Shown: piece by piece, positions 5,295 to 5,999 of the stretch
How the letters are laid out: each line of letters begins with the position of its first letter
Position numbering within the stretch: position 1 is the stretch's first letter
Assembly: GCA_028290245.1 (NCBI GenBank)
Contig: JAQGKG010000045.1
Coordinates: forward strand, 1 to 5,999
Origin: Devosia sp.
GTDB taxonomy: Bacteria > Pseudomonadota > Alphaproteobacteria > Rhizobiales > Devosiaceae
Direction of reading: 5' to 3'
Length of the DNA: 5,999 bases
Program-made: the position numbers and the translations under genes
The notes under the pieces: model-generated
Seen by the model: only the letters and a program-made list of their open reading frames with translations
What the model was told of the DNA's origin: nothing
Database searches by the model: none

Positions 5295-5999
5295 AGACCA
5301 TACTCATTGTTGGTATCGGCGCCGGTAATCCGGAACACCTGACGGTTCAGGCGATCAATGCGCTCAACCGGGCCGACGTGCTGTTCGTGCCGGACAAGGG
5401 CGCGGGCAAGGCTGATCTGGCAGACCTGCGGCGCGAGATCATCGCGCGATATGTCACCAACCCGGCGAGCCAGACGGTGGGCTATGGCGTCCCCAAACGC
5501 GATGCGGCCAATCCCGATTATGGTGCTGGGGTGCATGATTGGCATGCGGCGCTGGCGGGGATTTTCAACGGGTTGCTGGAGGAAGTGCCGGACCATGGCG
5601 CGGCGGCATTCCTCGTCTGGGGCGACCCGAGCCTTTATGACTCCACCATCCGGATCGTCGAAAAACTGCGGGATAGGTATGCCGTCGAGATCATCCCTGG
5701 CATTACCTCGATCCAGGCGCTGACGGCGGCGCATGGTATTGCGCTCAATCGAATTGGCGAGCCGGTGCATATCACCACCGGGCGCCGACTGGGCGCTGTG
5801 ACAGATGACACGGTGGTGATGCTGGACGGGCAGACGGCGTTTATGGAGGCCGATCCCGAACTGGATATTTTTTGGGGCGCATATTTGGGCACGCCGGACG
5901 AGATCACCATTGCGGGGCGGCTCGGTGCGGTGCGCGAGCAGATCGTCGAGACCCGCCGGAGCGCGCGGGAAAAGCATGGCTGGATCATGGATATATATC
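5291..5999 (+). CDS. cobF: Precorrin-6A synthase (deacetylating), C-terminus cut by window edge
   Basis: CobF (EC 2.1.1.152) uses S-adenosylmethionine to methylate C-1 of precorrin-5 with loss of acetate, giving precorrin-6A in the oxygen-dependent cobalamin pathway; it acts in the cytoplasm. The visible 236 residues cover nearly all of a protein usually about 250-260 long. It belongs to the tetrapyrrole methylase family (PF00590). Visible are the N-terminal VGIGAGNPEHLTVQAINAL (7-25), the substrate-site segment VWGDPSLYD (109-117) and IPGITSIQALTAAHGIALN (135-153), which helps bind the methyl donor. The ATG overlaps the stop of the ArsR-type gene by four bases and has no strong ribosome site, so translational coupling is likely. 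No other cobalamin gene is visible, though one may follow outside the window. Confidence 0.92.
   Translation, partial: MKTILIVGIGAGNPEHLTVQAINALNRADVLFVPDKGAGKADLADLRREIIARYVTNPASQTVGYGVPKRDAANPDYGAGVHDWHAALAGIFNGLLEEVPDHGAAAFLVWGDPSLYDSTIRIVEKLRDRYAVEIIPGITSIQALTAAHGIALNRIGEPVHITTGRRLGAVTDDTVVMLDGQTAFMEADPELDIFWGAYLGTPDEITIAGRLGAVREQIVETRRSAREKHGWIMDIY

Noticed and set aside
5174..5977. Open frame of 267 codons on the minus strand opposite cobF and the end of the ArsR-type gene
   Set aside because: Both plus-strand proteins are clear family members. The antisense translation is Arg- and His-rich without motifs.

Overview
The window looks like chromosomal DNA of an alphaproteobacterium, probably of the order Hyphomicrobiales and perhaps near Devosia. 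This is inferred from the GC-rich, strongly biased third codon positions, the rhizobial style of the sugar ABC transporter and LacI proteins, and a CobF of the oxygen-dependent cobalamin pathway. No species can be fixed from the sequence alone. Six protein genes fill almost all of it, and both window edges cut through a gene. I see no tRNA, rRNA, CRISPR array, insertion sequence or phage gene.

Left part (1-3273, minus strand): a three-gene carbohydrate ABC importer of the RbsA/RbsC/RbsB type. Transcription runs from right to left: tandem ATPase (1735-3273), permease (753-1751, overlapping the ATPase end by 17 bases), a 103-base gap with a strong hairpin (699-740), then the periplasmic binding protein (start at 649, C-terminus outside the window).

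Middle (3274-4494): a 195-base divergent control region separates the importer from a plus-strand LacI-family regulator (3469-4494). It holds two tandem copies of a LacI-type operator, TGTAAAGGTTT[A/T]CA, whose starts are 21 bases apart. The simplest reading is that the LacI protein binds these sites, represses the importer and perhaps itself, and is relieved by the transported sugar or a derivative. The sugar cannot be named from this window, because no catabolic enzyme is present.

Right part (4495-5999): a minus-strand secreted DUF305 protein (4502-4855), convergent with lacI, has a hairpin at its 3' end. Divergent from it, after a 97-base control region, are a small ArsR-type winged-helix regulator (4953-5294) and cobF, precorrin-6A synthase (5291 to the window end). 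These two overlap by ATGA and so form an operon. The ArsR protein lacks the usual metal-binding cysteine motif. The coupling of this regulator to a single cobalamin-biosynthesis gene, with no room upstream for a B12 riboswitch, is the least ordinary arrangement here. I found no clearly new biological system; the rest is a conventional accessory-transport locus.
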